From Flaveria trinervia (lineage: Eukaryota; Streptophyta; Magnoliopsida; Asterales; Asteraceae): a stretch of DNA of 64,000 nucleotides. The position numbers and the translations under genes were made by a program. A model generated the notes under the pieces. The model ran no database searches and was not told where the DNA came from. It saw only the letters and a program-made list of their open reading frames with translations. Location of the stretch: NCBI GenBank assembly GCA_025506515.1, contig CM046444.1:75291624-75355623 (forward strand), read 5' to 3'. Each line of letters begins with the position of its first letter. Within the stretch, counting starts at the first letter, position 1. Positions 32,253 to 43,640 of the stretch are shown here, one piece after another.

Positions 32253-33625
32253 AGCGTTGCTGAGTGAGTTCTAGTTTTATAAAATAAAACATACTTTTCT
32301 TTCATTAAAATCGTTCTTTACTTTCATGTGATCATACAACATACGTACACATAGATAATATCATTATTATCTTCATCATTCGTTAACTTCCGTTCATTCA
32401 TTCATCTTACTTTCATTTGTTCGTTCATCATTACATCTTTCCTTTCGTCATCACCATGAACTTTACCCTTTATGTTCATGGTACTGGACCTAAGCCTATA
32501 ATAGACCTTCATCCGTGGTGCTCAACACCAAATGGTCACAATACCTAAGGTAAAGTTTAGGAATACCATTGTCATATGCTATGCCCTTCATGCTCATGGT
32601 ATTGGACCTAAGACTATAATAGACCTTCATCTGTGGTGCCCAACACCAAATGGTCACAGTACCTAAGGCACGCAACAATGGTTCATACATATGGTCACTC
32701 ACAAAGAAAGACCCCGATGTGCATCCTCCCAGGGTAGCAAACCCGCATACAGTTGGGCTAACACCTTTTAATGGCATGTCCCGACATACAGTGCTTGCAA
32801 GACTTTCATTACTTTCATCATTCATTAATGAATGCATTCTTACTTCATGTTCCTCTTTCATTATCTTTCACTTTATGTTACATAATACTTTCATTCATTC
32901 ATTAACATGACACGTAAAGCCACAGGAAAGATAAACATACATCATACTAAGGAACATAACATACATAGTCATCAGCATCATACATGGCAACATCATACAT
33001 ACACACATAACATGCATAATCATGCAACATCATGATCATCACGCCCAATATGCTCTCTAAGGCCTCAACCGACATCTTACATGAACTTACGGGAACCTTG
33101 ACGTCAAAATTTACATCTACACTTTCCCCCTAAAGTCAGAAGTTAAACTATACTTTTCCTCTGGTGCAACAGCCCTATTCGGGCGTATGGACACCCTTCA
33201 GTCGCCTGGCCTCCGTGCGACTGAACATCATGCGATTTAACCATACGGATGAACACTTATGCGAATGAACACCCAATCGTGCGAATGGACTAAATGCAGA
33301 TGGACCTCATGCGAATGGAACTAATGCAGATTAGAACTTATGCGACTGGACCCTCAGTCACATGACTCCCCATACGACTGGCCACAATCGTGCGAATGAA
33401 CACTCAATCGTGCGAATGAACCCTATTCACACCTCATTCGGCCGTATGGCCTTCATTCGGTCGCCTAGCCCTAGCTGATGAAGAATGCAGTTCATCCTGA
33501 ACCCAATATGCCATTTTCGACCTCCAAGCTTTCTCCCATTGGCGAGTTTGGTCCCTCGGCTTTGGACTTTATTTTTTTCTTCTTTATTCGTCGGCTTCAA
33601 AATAAATAAATTACCGGGTGTTGTG
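32253..33625 (-). repeat. G 5' LTR, outer segment
   Basis: Continuation of 17842-18128 after removal of A. Its last 400 bases match the G 3' LTR (8843-9661), including ATGCGAATGAACACCCAATC and TTCGTCGGCTTCAAAATAAA. It ends ...CCGGGTGTT at 33622, with the final ACA changed. The span holds a direct repeat of period about 118 (32476-32560 and 32594-32680) and the TGCGAATG/AGTCGC motif array (33175-33430). Relative to the 3' LTR about 430 bases are missing at about 33528. Short ORFs here are not coding. Confidence 0.85.
32476..32680. repeat. Tandem pair, period about 118 bp, in the G 5' LTR
   Basis: TCATGGTACTGGACCTAAGC at 32476 and TCATGGTATTGGACCTAAGA at 32594 begin two copies that stay similar through CAACACCAAATGGTCACA. 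Only this LTR can be checked, as the 3' LTR has lost this part. Confidence 0.8.
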
Positions 33626-34199
33626 CGCATTTTTTGTGAAATGCATGAAAAATGACAAAATTGTAACAGCATAACATGGAAGACCTATAAGAAATTTTAA
33701 AATCAAATTTTATTATTTTTTTAATTTTATTATATATTTATTATAACATTTTTTCTATATATCATTAATTTTTTATAACTGAGAATTAAATCAATCATGA
33801 GATCACATCCTCAAGATATATTTTAGCACAAAGATGAATTTAAACATCGACAAGCAATGAGATCACACAGATAATTGAATCTAATCATAGTATTTGAAAG
33901 ATTTTGAAATTGTCAAACAGATCAATAATGATTGTTGATATGTTTGTCCACTTAAACCCATGCCCTATCTTTTTCAACAAGCAGCAAATGATTTATTAAG
34001 GTTTGTTAAAAACTTTAGAATGATAGGACCCCACAATCATTTGGCGAAAACCCTCACCCAACCTTAGGATTTCATGAATTTTATTACGATCTTTATAGAA
34101 CAAGGCTTGTTCATTAGTGTAAGTGATTATCAACATTATATTGCATTCTGTGATGAATTCATCATTTAGATGATTTGACACAACTTAGACGAAAATGGT

Positions 34200-34345
34200 A
34201 AGAGCACCGGGTTTATACTCACGTATAACAAAGAAGATTACCATTTAATCATGTGCTGATAAGAGCTCCAGGTCAGTACTATCATATAGCAAAAATGATC
34301 ATCACTCCAGGTAAGTACTTCTGTACAACAGAGGAGATTAACATG
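34200..34345. repeat. Imperfect tandem repeats in E
   Basis: Three diverged units of about 50-60 bases with the core CCAGGTCAGTACT...CAnAnnnGAT (starting near 34205, 34265 and 34305). A two-copy repeat with a related core (AGGTCAGTGCC...CACAGCAGAGAGG) is found in the A spacer at 24022 and 24098. Confidence 0.55.
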
Positions 34346-34756
34346 AACACAAGACACATAATACACCAAACATCGCTTAAAGATATGGCTTATATGAATT
34401 GTATCGTAGTGGATGAAAAATCAATTCTTAATCCAATTTTTGTCAGGATTCAGTTTTCATGCAAGCCAAAATGATTGAGTAAATCCAAACATCCTTAAGC
34501 ATGTATTTTAATTTCAATCATTATGTTATTGTCTACTTTATTTTTCAGGCTGAGTCTACCAAGCATATCATTAAAGAATTTGTTTGTTTTTCTATTATTT
34601 GCAATTAAAAAATGTAAATCATATAACAACATTAGTTACTATTATTCTTTATTTTCAACATAAGTCATGCAAAAACAGTATTTCAAGATGATATACAATC
34701 ATTTCTTAGTCATCTCAAATCAAGTTCCAGTTCTCTTTTCATTTTTACTTACTATA

Positions 34757-34830
34757 CTCTCCCCCTAAATTTTTATTTTTGCAAAACTATATTTTTATTT
34801 TTGCAAAACTATATTTTTATTTTTTTATTA
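34757..34830. repeat. PPT-like tract and 22-bp AT-rich repeat in E
   Basis: On the - strand ATTTAGGGGGAGAG resembles a polypurine tract. It is next to a tandem repeat with unit about 22 bp (TTTTTATTTTTGCAAAACTA, two copies and a partial). No TG-starting LTR follows, so a 3' PPT role is doubtful. Confidence 0.4.
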
Positions 34831-35129
34831 TTTCTTTATTAATTTTTATAAAACTGACAAAAATAGAAATTTACCAAAATAGAAATGAATTATCAAGAAA
34901 TATACATTGATTGTGAAGTGAGAATTGTGATTATGCAGATAAAAGTCCAGATTGTAGATAAAATACTATCACCTTAACCTGTTTGTTCCGCCTCAAATTT
35001 AATTAGGAATAATCTCTATCAGTAAACCGGAATAGTAACATTCCTCTAGATTATGGATAAAATATTATCACCTTAACCTGTTTGTTCGGCCTTAAATTAT
35101 AATTAGGAATAATCTCTGTTAGTAAACCG

Positions 35130-37432
35130 GATTAGTAATAGTCCTCCTCAATTATTCCTGCACTCATAAATAGATTAGTTTGACTGGGGATGCATGCCAT
35201 CGTAGTACTGGAAGTTCCTTTTTCATCAATATAAGTATTCAACTTTGGCATATAACCATTTAAATAATCGGGGATTGCTGTATCCTTCCTTTTAATTTGC
35301 CAAATTTGTTTTGGTTTAATTATCTTGGATTTGAATGAATTAAATGTGGAAAACATTTTCAGTTTAAGACCAAAGGAAAAGAATTTGGTTCTAAACCTTT
35401 GGTCATTTTCATCTTTGAATAATGTGAAATAGGCTTCACATGAAAAGGTTTGAATAGGGGGTTTTTCATCCAACCATTCAAAGATGTGTGCTTTTTACCT
35501 CTTGATTCAGAGAAGTAACCCGTGTTGCTTTTATCATCTCGAACATTCTTTGTAGAATTACATTCGGAGAAGCAATTCGTTTTGCCTTTACCATTCGAAG
35601 CAAGTCTTTGATGGAACTTCTTTACCACATGACCTTTTTTTCCACACTCAAAACACCCTTGAAGGGCTTTTTATACTTGAATAATTTGGGTGAAGCATTT
35701 AGAATCGGAGACTGCTTTGAGGTTGTTACAGATTCTTGCTTGTTTTGGTGTTTGCTACGCTGAAAAGGGAATGAGATCTTCACTGATTGACTAGGTTGCT
35801 TTACAGTGGGAGAAGAGATTCGTATTGGTCTTGATTAAGCATTTGAAAGCTTTTGAAACTTGGCAATGTGAGGTGATATCTTGATTTTTGAGGAACCAAC
35901 ACCGTCCTTTGTGTTTGATTCATCATGTGAGTTTCCAGTCTCGTAAACATAGATATGCTTCCAATGGATCTTGATTGATAGAACTAGGATGTGTTGTTTT
36001 AGTTGGAACTTGATGATTAGGTGATTCCTGATTTATCTCTTCTTTCACAACCTTGACAGGCTCAAAAGTAGGAATTTCCCCTGCTTTAAACTTATCAAAG
36101 AAGTTAGAAGAAATAGTAGATATAGGTTTACAAACAACTGGGACTGAACAATTGTTAGCTTGACCATCAACATTCGGTTTATTGTATCCCACACTAGTTG
36201 TAAAATCATAATCATCTCGTACCTCATTAAGATTGGTACTGCTCAAACCTGCATGCAGACTATTAGTGGGTTTTTCAAACAATCATTTTTAGGATGAGGT
36301 CTGGGGATTGGTGAATAACATAAAGTAGAAGGGGGTGGAACTGAATTAAATATAGTTTCACTATCAGATTTATATCCAATCCCATGTTTTACTCGCACCT
36401 CTTGTTGTTTAGCAATAAGCTAATCCTTTTTCATGTGTGGAAGCGTCCATTTATCAAGCTTCATTTGAAGCTTTGTCGTTTCAAATTGAGCTAAAACAAT
36501 CCTTTCTCTCAAAATATTAATATCAACATTACGCTTAAAATGGTTCTTCTTAAAAGATCATTTTCAGCCAATGCTTCATTAAGTTTTCTTGAAAAAACAA
36601 TTTCATTTTTCTTTAAATCCTGATTGATTATTTTTTATTCTTTTTAATTTTCCAGTAACAATCTGTTTGCCTTATAAATCCCCAATAACTAGATTTTGCA
36701 AGATGAAGAACACATATTCTAAACAGTCTCATTAGGAAAATCCATGATAGTTCGTTATGCAGTTAAGCTCTTTTCATAGTTTCAAACCCTTGTGATTTTT
36801 ATTGTTCCTCTTCTTTAACCTTCAACATCTCGTCAGCCCCAGATTCTTTCTCTCTTTTATCAGCTTTTCCAGCCTTATCATCATCCGTTCTTATAGACTC
36901 AGGTTTACTCTAGTTGTCGACTCTCAAAGTTGTAAAGTTCTCTTTAACAGTTTCTCTGAATTCAAATTTAAATATGAATCATTTCTCAATAACTTCAACT
37001 TTTCAATCATCTCTATTTTGTAATCAAGTATGCTTGTTACAAAAGAAACAAGATTAGTATTAAACGTGTGGGTTTGATGTGAGAAAACGGCTTGTTGAAA
37101 TTCATTTCTTTGGATATCCAGCTCAAGAGATTTTAGTCTGTTAATTATATCCACAAGTTTTGTGTTGACATACCTTTTTCTTGCTTCAGCATTTTAACTT
37201 AATGATTACATTCAGATGGAAAAGAATCAAGAAGCTTTTGAATTTGTTCATGATTACTGGGATCTGGAACATGCTTCTTCAGATTATTTGCCACCTTTAA
37301 AAATCGATCAATTAAATCTGACAATTTTTCTTTCTTTGTACCTGCAAAAGAGTCAAATCGACTTTGTACCGTTGTGAGATTATCGAATTTAAAGTATTCT
37401 AAAGATGACATGTTATTAAGAATTTTGAACAC
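35130..37432 (-). pseudogene. gag: E gag remnant
   Basis: Short open pieces in order: 37432-37199 (KEKLSDLIDRFLKVANNLKK, a capsid-like segment), 37154-36924 (helical; LDYKIEMIEKLKLL), 36282-35923 (Pro/Ser/Thr-rich), then a zinc knuckle at about 35675-35625 reading CFECGKKGHVVKKF, in which the final Cys is Phe, and tails at 35628-35359 and 35473-35132. The layout (capsid, coiled coil, linker, knuckle) matches the long Gag of A, B and C, but the sequence differs. It is a relic of a further copia family. I see no pol on its 3' side. Confidence 0.55.
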
Positions 37433-37953
37433 CTAAACGCCCCAAAAATATTTTTCCCAAAAATTGTAAAATAATTCTCCCCCGGGAAAAATATATTCTT
37501 AAATATCACGCTATGCAATCTTAGCAACTGGGGATATAATCGCTTTAAAAAATAAATTATTTCTTTGATTTTGAATGAGTCCAACTTTGTTATTATTTTT
37601 TTATTTTAATTTTTGTTAATGAGCCCACACAAAATATTTTTTTAAAAAAATCAACCCAATTAAAAACCCAATATCAATTTGTTTTTTTGTTATAAAAATG
37701 CTAGTCCAATAACTTTAATTATTTTAATGAATACAATTCTAATTAGCCAATTAAAGAATACAAAACCTAACCTAATATCTCTAGTAATCAAAACCATCGC
37801 CGCTATCATCTTCATATGTTCACACGCATAACCATTTCGTAGTTGAACCTCTTTTCTTCTTCCAAATTTCAAAAGAAACCCTAGCAAAATCACCACTGAT
37901 TTATCACTCGATCCACTACCATTTCCATCAACTCTCTAGGATTTCTATCGATT
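37433..37953. other. AT-rich stretch upstream of the E gag remnant
   Basis: No convincing gene. A/T runs and short ORFs only; it may be the leader or decayed N-terminus of the E gag. Confidence 0.5.
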
Positions 37954-37958
37954 ACTTC
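37954..37958. other. Target site duplication of B, left copy (ACTTC)
   Basis: ACTTC precedes the B 3' LTR and recurs at 50114-50118 after its 5' LTR. Confidence 0.95.
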
Positions 37959-38845
37959 TGTTAGGATCAGTGATGTACGTTTGATTGATTAGAGAGTATT
38001 GCAGTGGAAATCAAACAATGAATTTAGACAACTCACAAGAATACAGTTGATATTCAAAGTAAGAACAAATGATTATAGACAGAATTCTGCAAATCAAAGA
38101 TTTCATTCAATACGCGCTTTCGTGGTAGCAAAATGTCACGCTTACAATCAGGTTAATCATCCCTTATATAGGAATGTCATGGTGGAACATTCCTTATATA
38201 GGAGATGTGACGTCTGCTCATGTCACTTGATAGTGACATCTAACAGAATTATTCAAACTACTGAGAGTTAACACAACTACTGAAGATGTCAAAACAACTG
38301 ACATCTTCTTACAAAAATATTAAGTGTTAACTATCACTACAACTACTGAAGAGAAACTACTGAAACTACAACGACTGAAGAACATGCTCATCAGTCGTTT
38401 TACAAATACTAAAAAAAAGAAAACTACTGAAAGGAAACCATAACAACAACTAAAGAATGCTTCTTCAGCTATTGTAACGAACTCTGAAGGCTTCGGTACT
38501 TGTACTTGAACTTCAGCTGTTGTCATCAGCTGATGTCTTCAGTCTTTGTACTTCAGCTGTTGATCTTCAGTACTTTGTTCTTAGTTGTTGATCTTCAGAC
38601 TTTGGTATTCAGCTGTTGAAGTCTTCAGTACTTTAGTCTTCAGCTGTTGAAGTCTTCAGTACTTTAGTTTTCAGCCGTTGATTTTCAGACTTTGGTCTTC
38701 AGCTGTTGAAGTCTTCAGTACTTTAGTCTTCAGCTGTTGAAGTCTTCAGACTTTGTCAAACAGCTGATCAGTTTTCAGCAGTTGTTGTGATGTCTGTGGG
38801 ACTTAGAGGTTTTTCTGTTCGACTATTGGTTCTTTTGGTCCAACA
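37959..38845 (-). repeat. B 3' LTR
   Basis: TG...CA ends next to the PPT at 38846. It carries a block of TTCAGCTGTTGAAGTCTTCA-type repeats (38500-38790), CAACTACTGAAG motifs (38270-38470) and two TATATAAGG boxes (about 38160-38210) on the - strand. Confidence 0.95.
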
Positions 38846-38858
38846 AACTCCCCCTGAA
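38846..38858 (-). other. B polypurine tract
   Basis: TTCAGGGGGAGTT on the - strand, adjoining the LTR start TGTTGGACC. Confidence 0.9.
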
Positions 38859-39065
38859 CCAATGCAACCAAAACCTCTAAACTTATTGAAGATGTCCCAC
38901 TTATTATGGCAGAGAGATTTGGTCTTTTTGTCTTCTAGATCAGCTCAGAAGTGACCCATATAAGCACAGGCCTGGGAAGAAGTCTCAATGATCTGTTTGG
39001 CAAAGGATGAATGGGAACTCTGTCTTGGGGAACTGGACACAGAGCTATTACCCCATCCATGAGAT

Positions 39066-42000
39066 CTACTTCCCAACAATGAGTCTGTATGACTCCCTTG
39101 TATAGGCCTCAAGGAAGGTTATCTGTTCCTCCATGGTAAGTTCTTCAGCTCCACCTTCAAAAAGTGATTCTGGCCCATAATATTCAGATATGTATTTGAC
39201 CTGTTTCCCATTTTTGAGTTCCACAGTTGTTATTACTCTATAAGCAAATTCATCAGGGTTATTACCCTCTAAGAACAACTGGAGCTCATTCTTTCTGACT
39301 TCCTCAAGCCTCTTATATACTAACCCCTTTTCACCATTTTATTTTTCAGCATCTTCTGTGGGGTCAGGTTAGCTTTATAGGCTTTCTGAAGTCATCTAGG
39401 ATTTCCAAGGTGATACTACAAAGACCAGTGAGATCACTTCATCTACAATCTTCTTCACTTGGCCAATGTATCTCTGTGGAATGTTTTTCTTGTGAATCCT
39501 ATGAGACACCCTGGGATCAGACCAAATCCTCACTCTCTCCTTTTGATATTGAAATGTATGTTTAAGAGTGTATAATGTGAGAGCATGGTTCTTCATGTTG
39601 ATGATTGAAGATGTGGCAGCATATGCTTTGTCAACCCTCCTCAACAATTCCTCATCATGTTATTTGTGAAGCTCTTCTTCTAGCTTCAGTTTCAAAATTG
39701 TCTTTGAGTTTTAGGAAATTGTTGGAGAGTGACTTGTCACCTTCGGCAACTGTATACAGCTGAGAGTGGCAGCCTATCTTCATCTTCATCATTATCTTCG
39801 TCATCTTCTTCTAGCCTCAATACCCTTCTCTTCCTCTTCTGGGGTACTCATCGGCTACTAGTTTTGAGGGTAGAGGAGTTGGTTTTGTGGTTGTGGTTGT
39901 GGTGGTTTTGGTGTGTGAATGTTGACAGGCTGTTCTAGCATTCTGGATGTTAGGACGGCTTTAGATTGCTTGACTAGTTCAGTCCTGCTCCCAGCCCAGC
40001 TTCGTTTAAGGCTTCAATAACCAATCCTTTTGTGTATACTTCAGACAAACAGATCTTGGTGGTTATTGCCAAGATGCTATCCCTGGACCATGCCTTGATC
40101 TCAATCAATGATCTACCCAAATATTTCACTATGAACCTGATCATGATCTCTAACCTTTCCTTCCAACACATCATAACTTGCCCATCTAGTTTGGATTTCT
40201 TCAATCTCTAGTCTTCTGATTTCGAGTCAAGTTTTTCAGTGTCGTGGCCTTGCCTAAACAACTGATCAATGATGTTATCCATTGATTGGTTGTGTTCAGC
40301 ATCAGCCTTCTTCACCATTGTCTCCAAGTCAGTCTCCTTCTCATTCTTCCTTTTCTTGTATGTGAGATGAAAGTCTTTAGTACTTTCAGTCACTTTCTCC
40401 ATGTCAGCATCCTTCACCTTCTCCTTTTCAGTTTCTTTCCTATCTGCCATCCTCTTTCTTTTGCTTTCACTGACTGAATCTCCCCCTTTTTGGTTGCATT
40501 GGTTGCAAGGGTTTGATTGTCAGAAAGCCTTTTGCTCACAGCATCCTGTATCATGGGTTGTATAACTGAGGGAAGCCTCTCATCAAGGGTTTTTAAGGAC
40601 CATATCAGTGTAGTTGATGTGATGAGAGGTAAGGAATGTTGAAAGATAGCAGCTATTTGCTCAGGGGGTTCTGTCCCTGAGAAATAGTGCCAGAAGCAGA
40701 GGCAGGTGGCTGAATGTTTTGGAGTGGCTCAGTGTATGGGAGACCTTCAGAGGAAGGTGCCATCTCGGGTTGTGAGGGGTAGATGGTCTTTGATCCTGAG
40801 AAATGTTGGCAAGCAGGTCTTTGAGACTGCTCACCTCATCCTCGAGAATGGTGTTTTGGGCTAAGACATCATAAAAGAAGCCCAGTCATCATCAGGGTTT
40901 ACTGAATCACCTGACATCCTGATAGAATCAGGATGGACATGCTCTGAGTGTAGATCAGTAGTAGCATGTGCCCCTTGGTCATGGTACTCGGGACTTCCTG
41001 CCTCAGGACCAAGTCCTTCATCGGCAGTTGCCTCTGGTGAGGTCTTATGGACAGTACCAAATTCATCCTGATCATTTGCTGAAGCAGGAGAAGTGGCAGC
41101 CTCACCAGAAATTCAAATCCCCGTTTCTATACCTAGAGATTGAATATGGTAACCCCTGTGTTGTGGGGTGTCAGAAGCACTTAGGTCCTCCCCCTCAATT
41201 GTTGGGGCTATCCCAGTTGTGATTGGTATATGGGGGGGGGTGAGGAGTGCAACTGAGTCAGCACTTTGGCAATCATGATGGTAGGACTTTGGGGGCGGTT
41301 CAGTGGGAGAGGGTGTGAAGGCAGTATGCACCCGGGGAGAGTGGTGCGTTTCAATGGCAACCTCCTCAAGTGAGGAAGGTTCCAGATGTATAGGTGCCCC
41401 AGAGATGGTTGCTACAGGCTCCTGTTGAGTGGAAACCTAGAGCGGTGAGGGTGAGTGAGTCCGTGTATCTACTGGGGGTTATGACGAGTAGATATAACCT
41501 GCGTTTGTGTTGCAGGGGCATCCTCAGGGTACTCATTTCCCTGAGTAGCTTTTTGGCTTTCTTGTATTTGGGTTTGGTGGGGACAAAGGATTTGGAGGTG
41601 GTGGCCGTGGGTTCCAGCTGCGTGGGTTTTTACAGTTTGGCAGCCAGTTTGAGTGACTGGTCTGAGTTGTGCCTGGAGTATACTTTAGGCAATACAGCCG
41701 TGGCAGGGACTCCAAGGCCAACATGTCCGTCAGCGTTCAGCTGGTTTACTATAATGGCCTTAGGAACCGAGGATATAATATCCATCGGTTAGCTATAGGC
41801 TTGGAGGCCATATCCTTGAGTTCAAGAAATAATATTTCAGAAAAATTTAAGTGTTGTTGGTCAAGGAAAGAGAATAATACGTGCTGCCACCTCGTCGACA
41901 TTTGATCCCAAGAAGAAGTCTTAGGAGCTAAGCATACAGTCACCATAAAAATTAGTCGTTCCGCATCATGGAAATGTTCTTCAGGATGGTAGAGGCACTA

Positions 42001-42358
42001 AGGTTACCCTGGTATCCATGTTGGGTAAATGATAGATCAGTGGTGCCCTTTGGATACCCAGTGGGGAAAGTGGCATCATCCAGTTATAGGGTTTGTCGAA
42101 GGCTTTCTGGAGTATGACCACCTGACGATTGTTGACGAACGACTGGAGAGAGTCGGTGTCATTCTCCCTAGTGACGAGGGTCTCATTCGTCCAGAACTGC
42201 TGGAGGGATTCGGCATGAATGGTAGGATTTAGAAGGAAAGCCGTTTTGTATGGAGAGTTGATCATTAGATCAATGGCATTATCAAATTTTGTCCAGAAGG
42301 GTGATTTAGTAAGGTAAGCAACACAGTTATGTCGTGGTTTAAGCTTCATGTTCGCCAT
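39066..42358 (-). pseudogene. B ORF3 (env-position protein of unknown function)
   Basis: Start at ATG 42358 (MANMKLKPRHNCVAYLTK), 72 bases after a TATA box. The N-terminal domain has AESLQQFWTNETLV (Phe-Trp) within 42358-41981. After a frameshift, 41946-41749 continues with KTSSWDQMSTRWQHVLFSFL and WILYPRFLRPL, matching the core pattern of ORF3 in A and D. The rest is Pro/Ser/Glu-rich (41700-40600), then a Lys/Glu coiled-coil-like part (40450-40208), and a C-terminal part with Arg/Lys-rich pieces (39647-39396) and 39278-39066 (VITTVELKNGKQVKYISEYY). A run of ten G at about 41232-41241 lies at one frame break. No signal peptide or membrane anchor seen; function unknown. Confidence 0.6.
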
Positions 42359-42422
42359 TGATGTGAGAGAAGGTTTTGAGTTTTGAACGTTAGGTTTGAG
42401 AGATGAAGCTCTGTTGACAAGG

Positions 42423-42430
42423 TATTTATA
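42423..42430 (-). promoter_or_regulatory. Candidate TATA box of an internal promoter for B ORF3
   Basis: TATAAATA on the - strand in context CCTATAAATACC, 65-72 bases before the ORF3 ATG, followed by a CT/A-rich leader. The motif array and 76-bp repeats lie directly upstream (42440-43090). Confidence 0.5.
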
Positions 42431-42439
42431 GGGTTTGGG

Positions 42440-43095
42440 TTATAAAGCAACTGAAGGGTTTGGTATGAGTCATCAGTAGTTTTAAGCGACTGATGACGTG
42501 GTATTAACCTTGGAGGTTGAAACAACAGAAGTCTGGTTGTAGGCATCCGTAGTTAAAACTGCTGAAGACCATGGTTTTTAGCTTCAGATGTTGGAAACAG
42601 CTGACGACGTGGTGTTAGTATCAGTAGTTGTGAAACTACTGAAGACATGGTTTTGTCATCAGTTGTTGTAAACAGCTGACGACATGGTATTAGTCATCAG
42701 TAGTTGTGAAACTACTGAAGACGTGGTTTTGTCATCAGTTGTTGTAAACAGCTGACGACGTGGTATTAGTCATCAGTAGTTGTGAAACTACTGAAGACGT
42801 GGTTTTGTCATCAGTTGTTTAGATGATCAGCAAATTTAGAAACAACTGAAGAGAAAATTCTCATCAGTAGTTTTCGTTAATTCATAGCTTTTTAGCTATT
42901 TCATACTGTCCTCAACACTTACTCATCAGTCCTTTTGGCTGTTTTTCAGTTGTTTCATAGGACGTCAGTACTTATCTGTTTGTACTATATCTAGTTATGA
43001 CTGTATCAGTTCTTGTAACAGAATCAGTAGTTATTTGTGATATGGTTACAAATGATCATCAGTACTTATTTACTGAGATCATCAGTAGTTTCACT
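42440..43095. repeat. CAGTAGTT/AACTACTG and CAGCTG motif island, B spacer
   Basis: Dense ATCAGTAGTTGTGAAACTACTGAAG and TCAGTTGTTGTAAACAGCTGA units, each a small inverted repeat, lie between RNase H and ORF3. The same words appear in the B/C LTRs and in the gag coding region. No ORF explains the region. Confidence 0.75.
42603..42820. repeat. 76-bp tandem repeat in the B spacer (about 2.9 copies)
   Basis: Units start GACGAC at 42603, 42678 and 42754. Each unit contains two hairpin-capable inverted repeats (CAGTAGTTGTGAAACTACTG and CAGTTGTTGTAAACAGCTG). The copies are nearly identical. Confidence 0.85.
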
Positions 43096-43099
43096 TATT

Positions 43100-43640
43100 C
43101 TAGCTGCAGCATACCAAGCCTTAACACTAGGTTTTGGAAAGTAGAACTATCTAAAGGCTTAGTAAAAATGTCTGCAAGCTCATCAACACCAGGCACAAAC
43201 TTTGGATCAATCAGACCTTTTTCAAAACAGTCCCTAATAAAATGATGTCTGATCTCTATATGTTTGGTTCTAGAGTGCTAGACAGGATTCTTGACAATGC
43301 AAAGAGCTGAAGCACTATCCATTAATAATGGAGTCTTAGTCTCTCTAATGCCATAATCCAAAAGTTGGTTCTGAAGCCAGAGTACCTAAGAAGTACAGCT
43401 TGCAGCAGCAATGTACTCTGCTTCAGCAGTGGATGTAGCAACAGATGTTTGTTTCTTACTCTGCCAAGAAATCAAACAGTTGCCTAGAATTGACATCCAC
43501 CGGAAGTTGACTTTCTGGTTAACTTACACCCTACATAGTCACTATCAGAAAAAGCAACCAATTTGCAAGAGTGTCCAGTGGAATACCATAAACCTAGAGA
43601 TTATGTACCTTGCAGACATCTAAAGATCCGTTTGACTGCA
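43100..43640 (-). pseudogene. pol (RH): B RNase H and Pol C-terminus
   Basis: The - strand holds the VATSTAEAEYIAAASCTS-like block at about 43445-43390, followed by QNQLLDYGIRETKTPLLMDS and text like CRTKHIEIRHHF toward 43240, and the LTKPL-like end near 43160. It is broken by stops (for example in Lys-Asn-Pro-Val-x-His near 43275). It is assigned by motif order and its place after RT. Confidence 0.65.

Larger units (their letters stand above)
33626..37958 (-). mobile_element. Element E: degenerate copia-like remnant with gag pieces
   Basis: No LTRs or pol are recognisable. Gag fragments lie on the - strand at 37432-35130. At the low-coordinate side there is a tandem-repeat region (34200-34345) and AT-rich DNA. 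The right end is split by B at 37958 and resumes for 85 bp at 50114-50198. It is the oldest-looking material in the window, judged by the number of breaks. Whether 33626-34760 belongs to the same element as the gag pieces is uncertain. Confidence 0.5.

Noticed and set aside
32496..32910. Overlapping ORFs on both strands
   Set aside because: They lie within the G 5' LTR and include the 118-bp repeat; no domain.
35130..37432. Host gene between G and B
   Set aside because: The short ORFs line up as capsid, coiled coil and zinc knuckle of a copia gag, with no complete domain or exon structure of a cellular gene.
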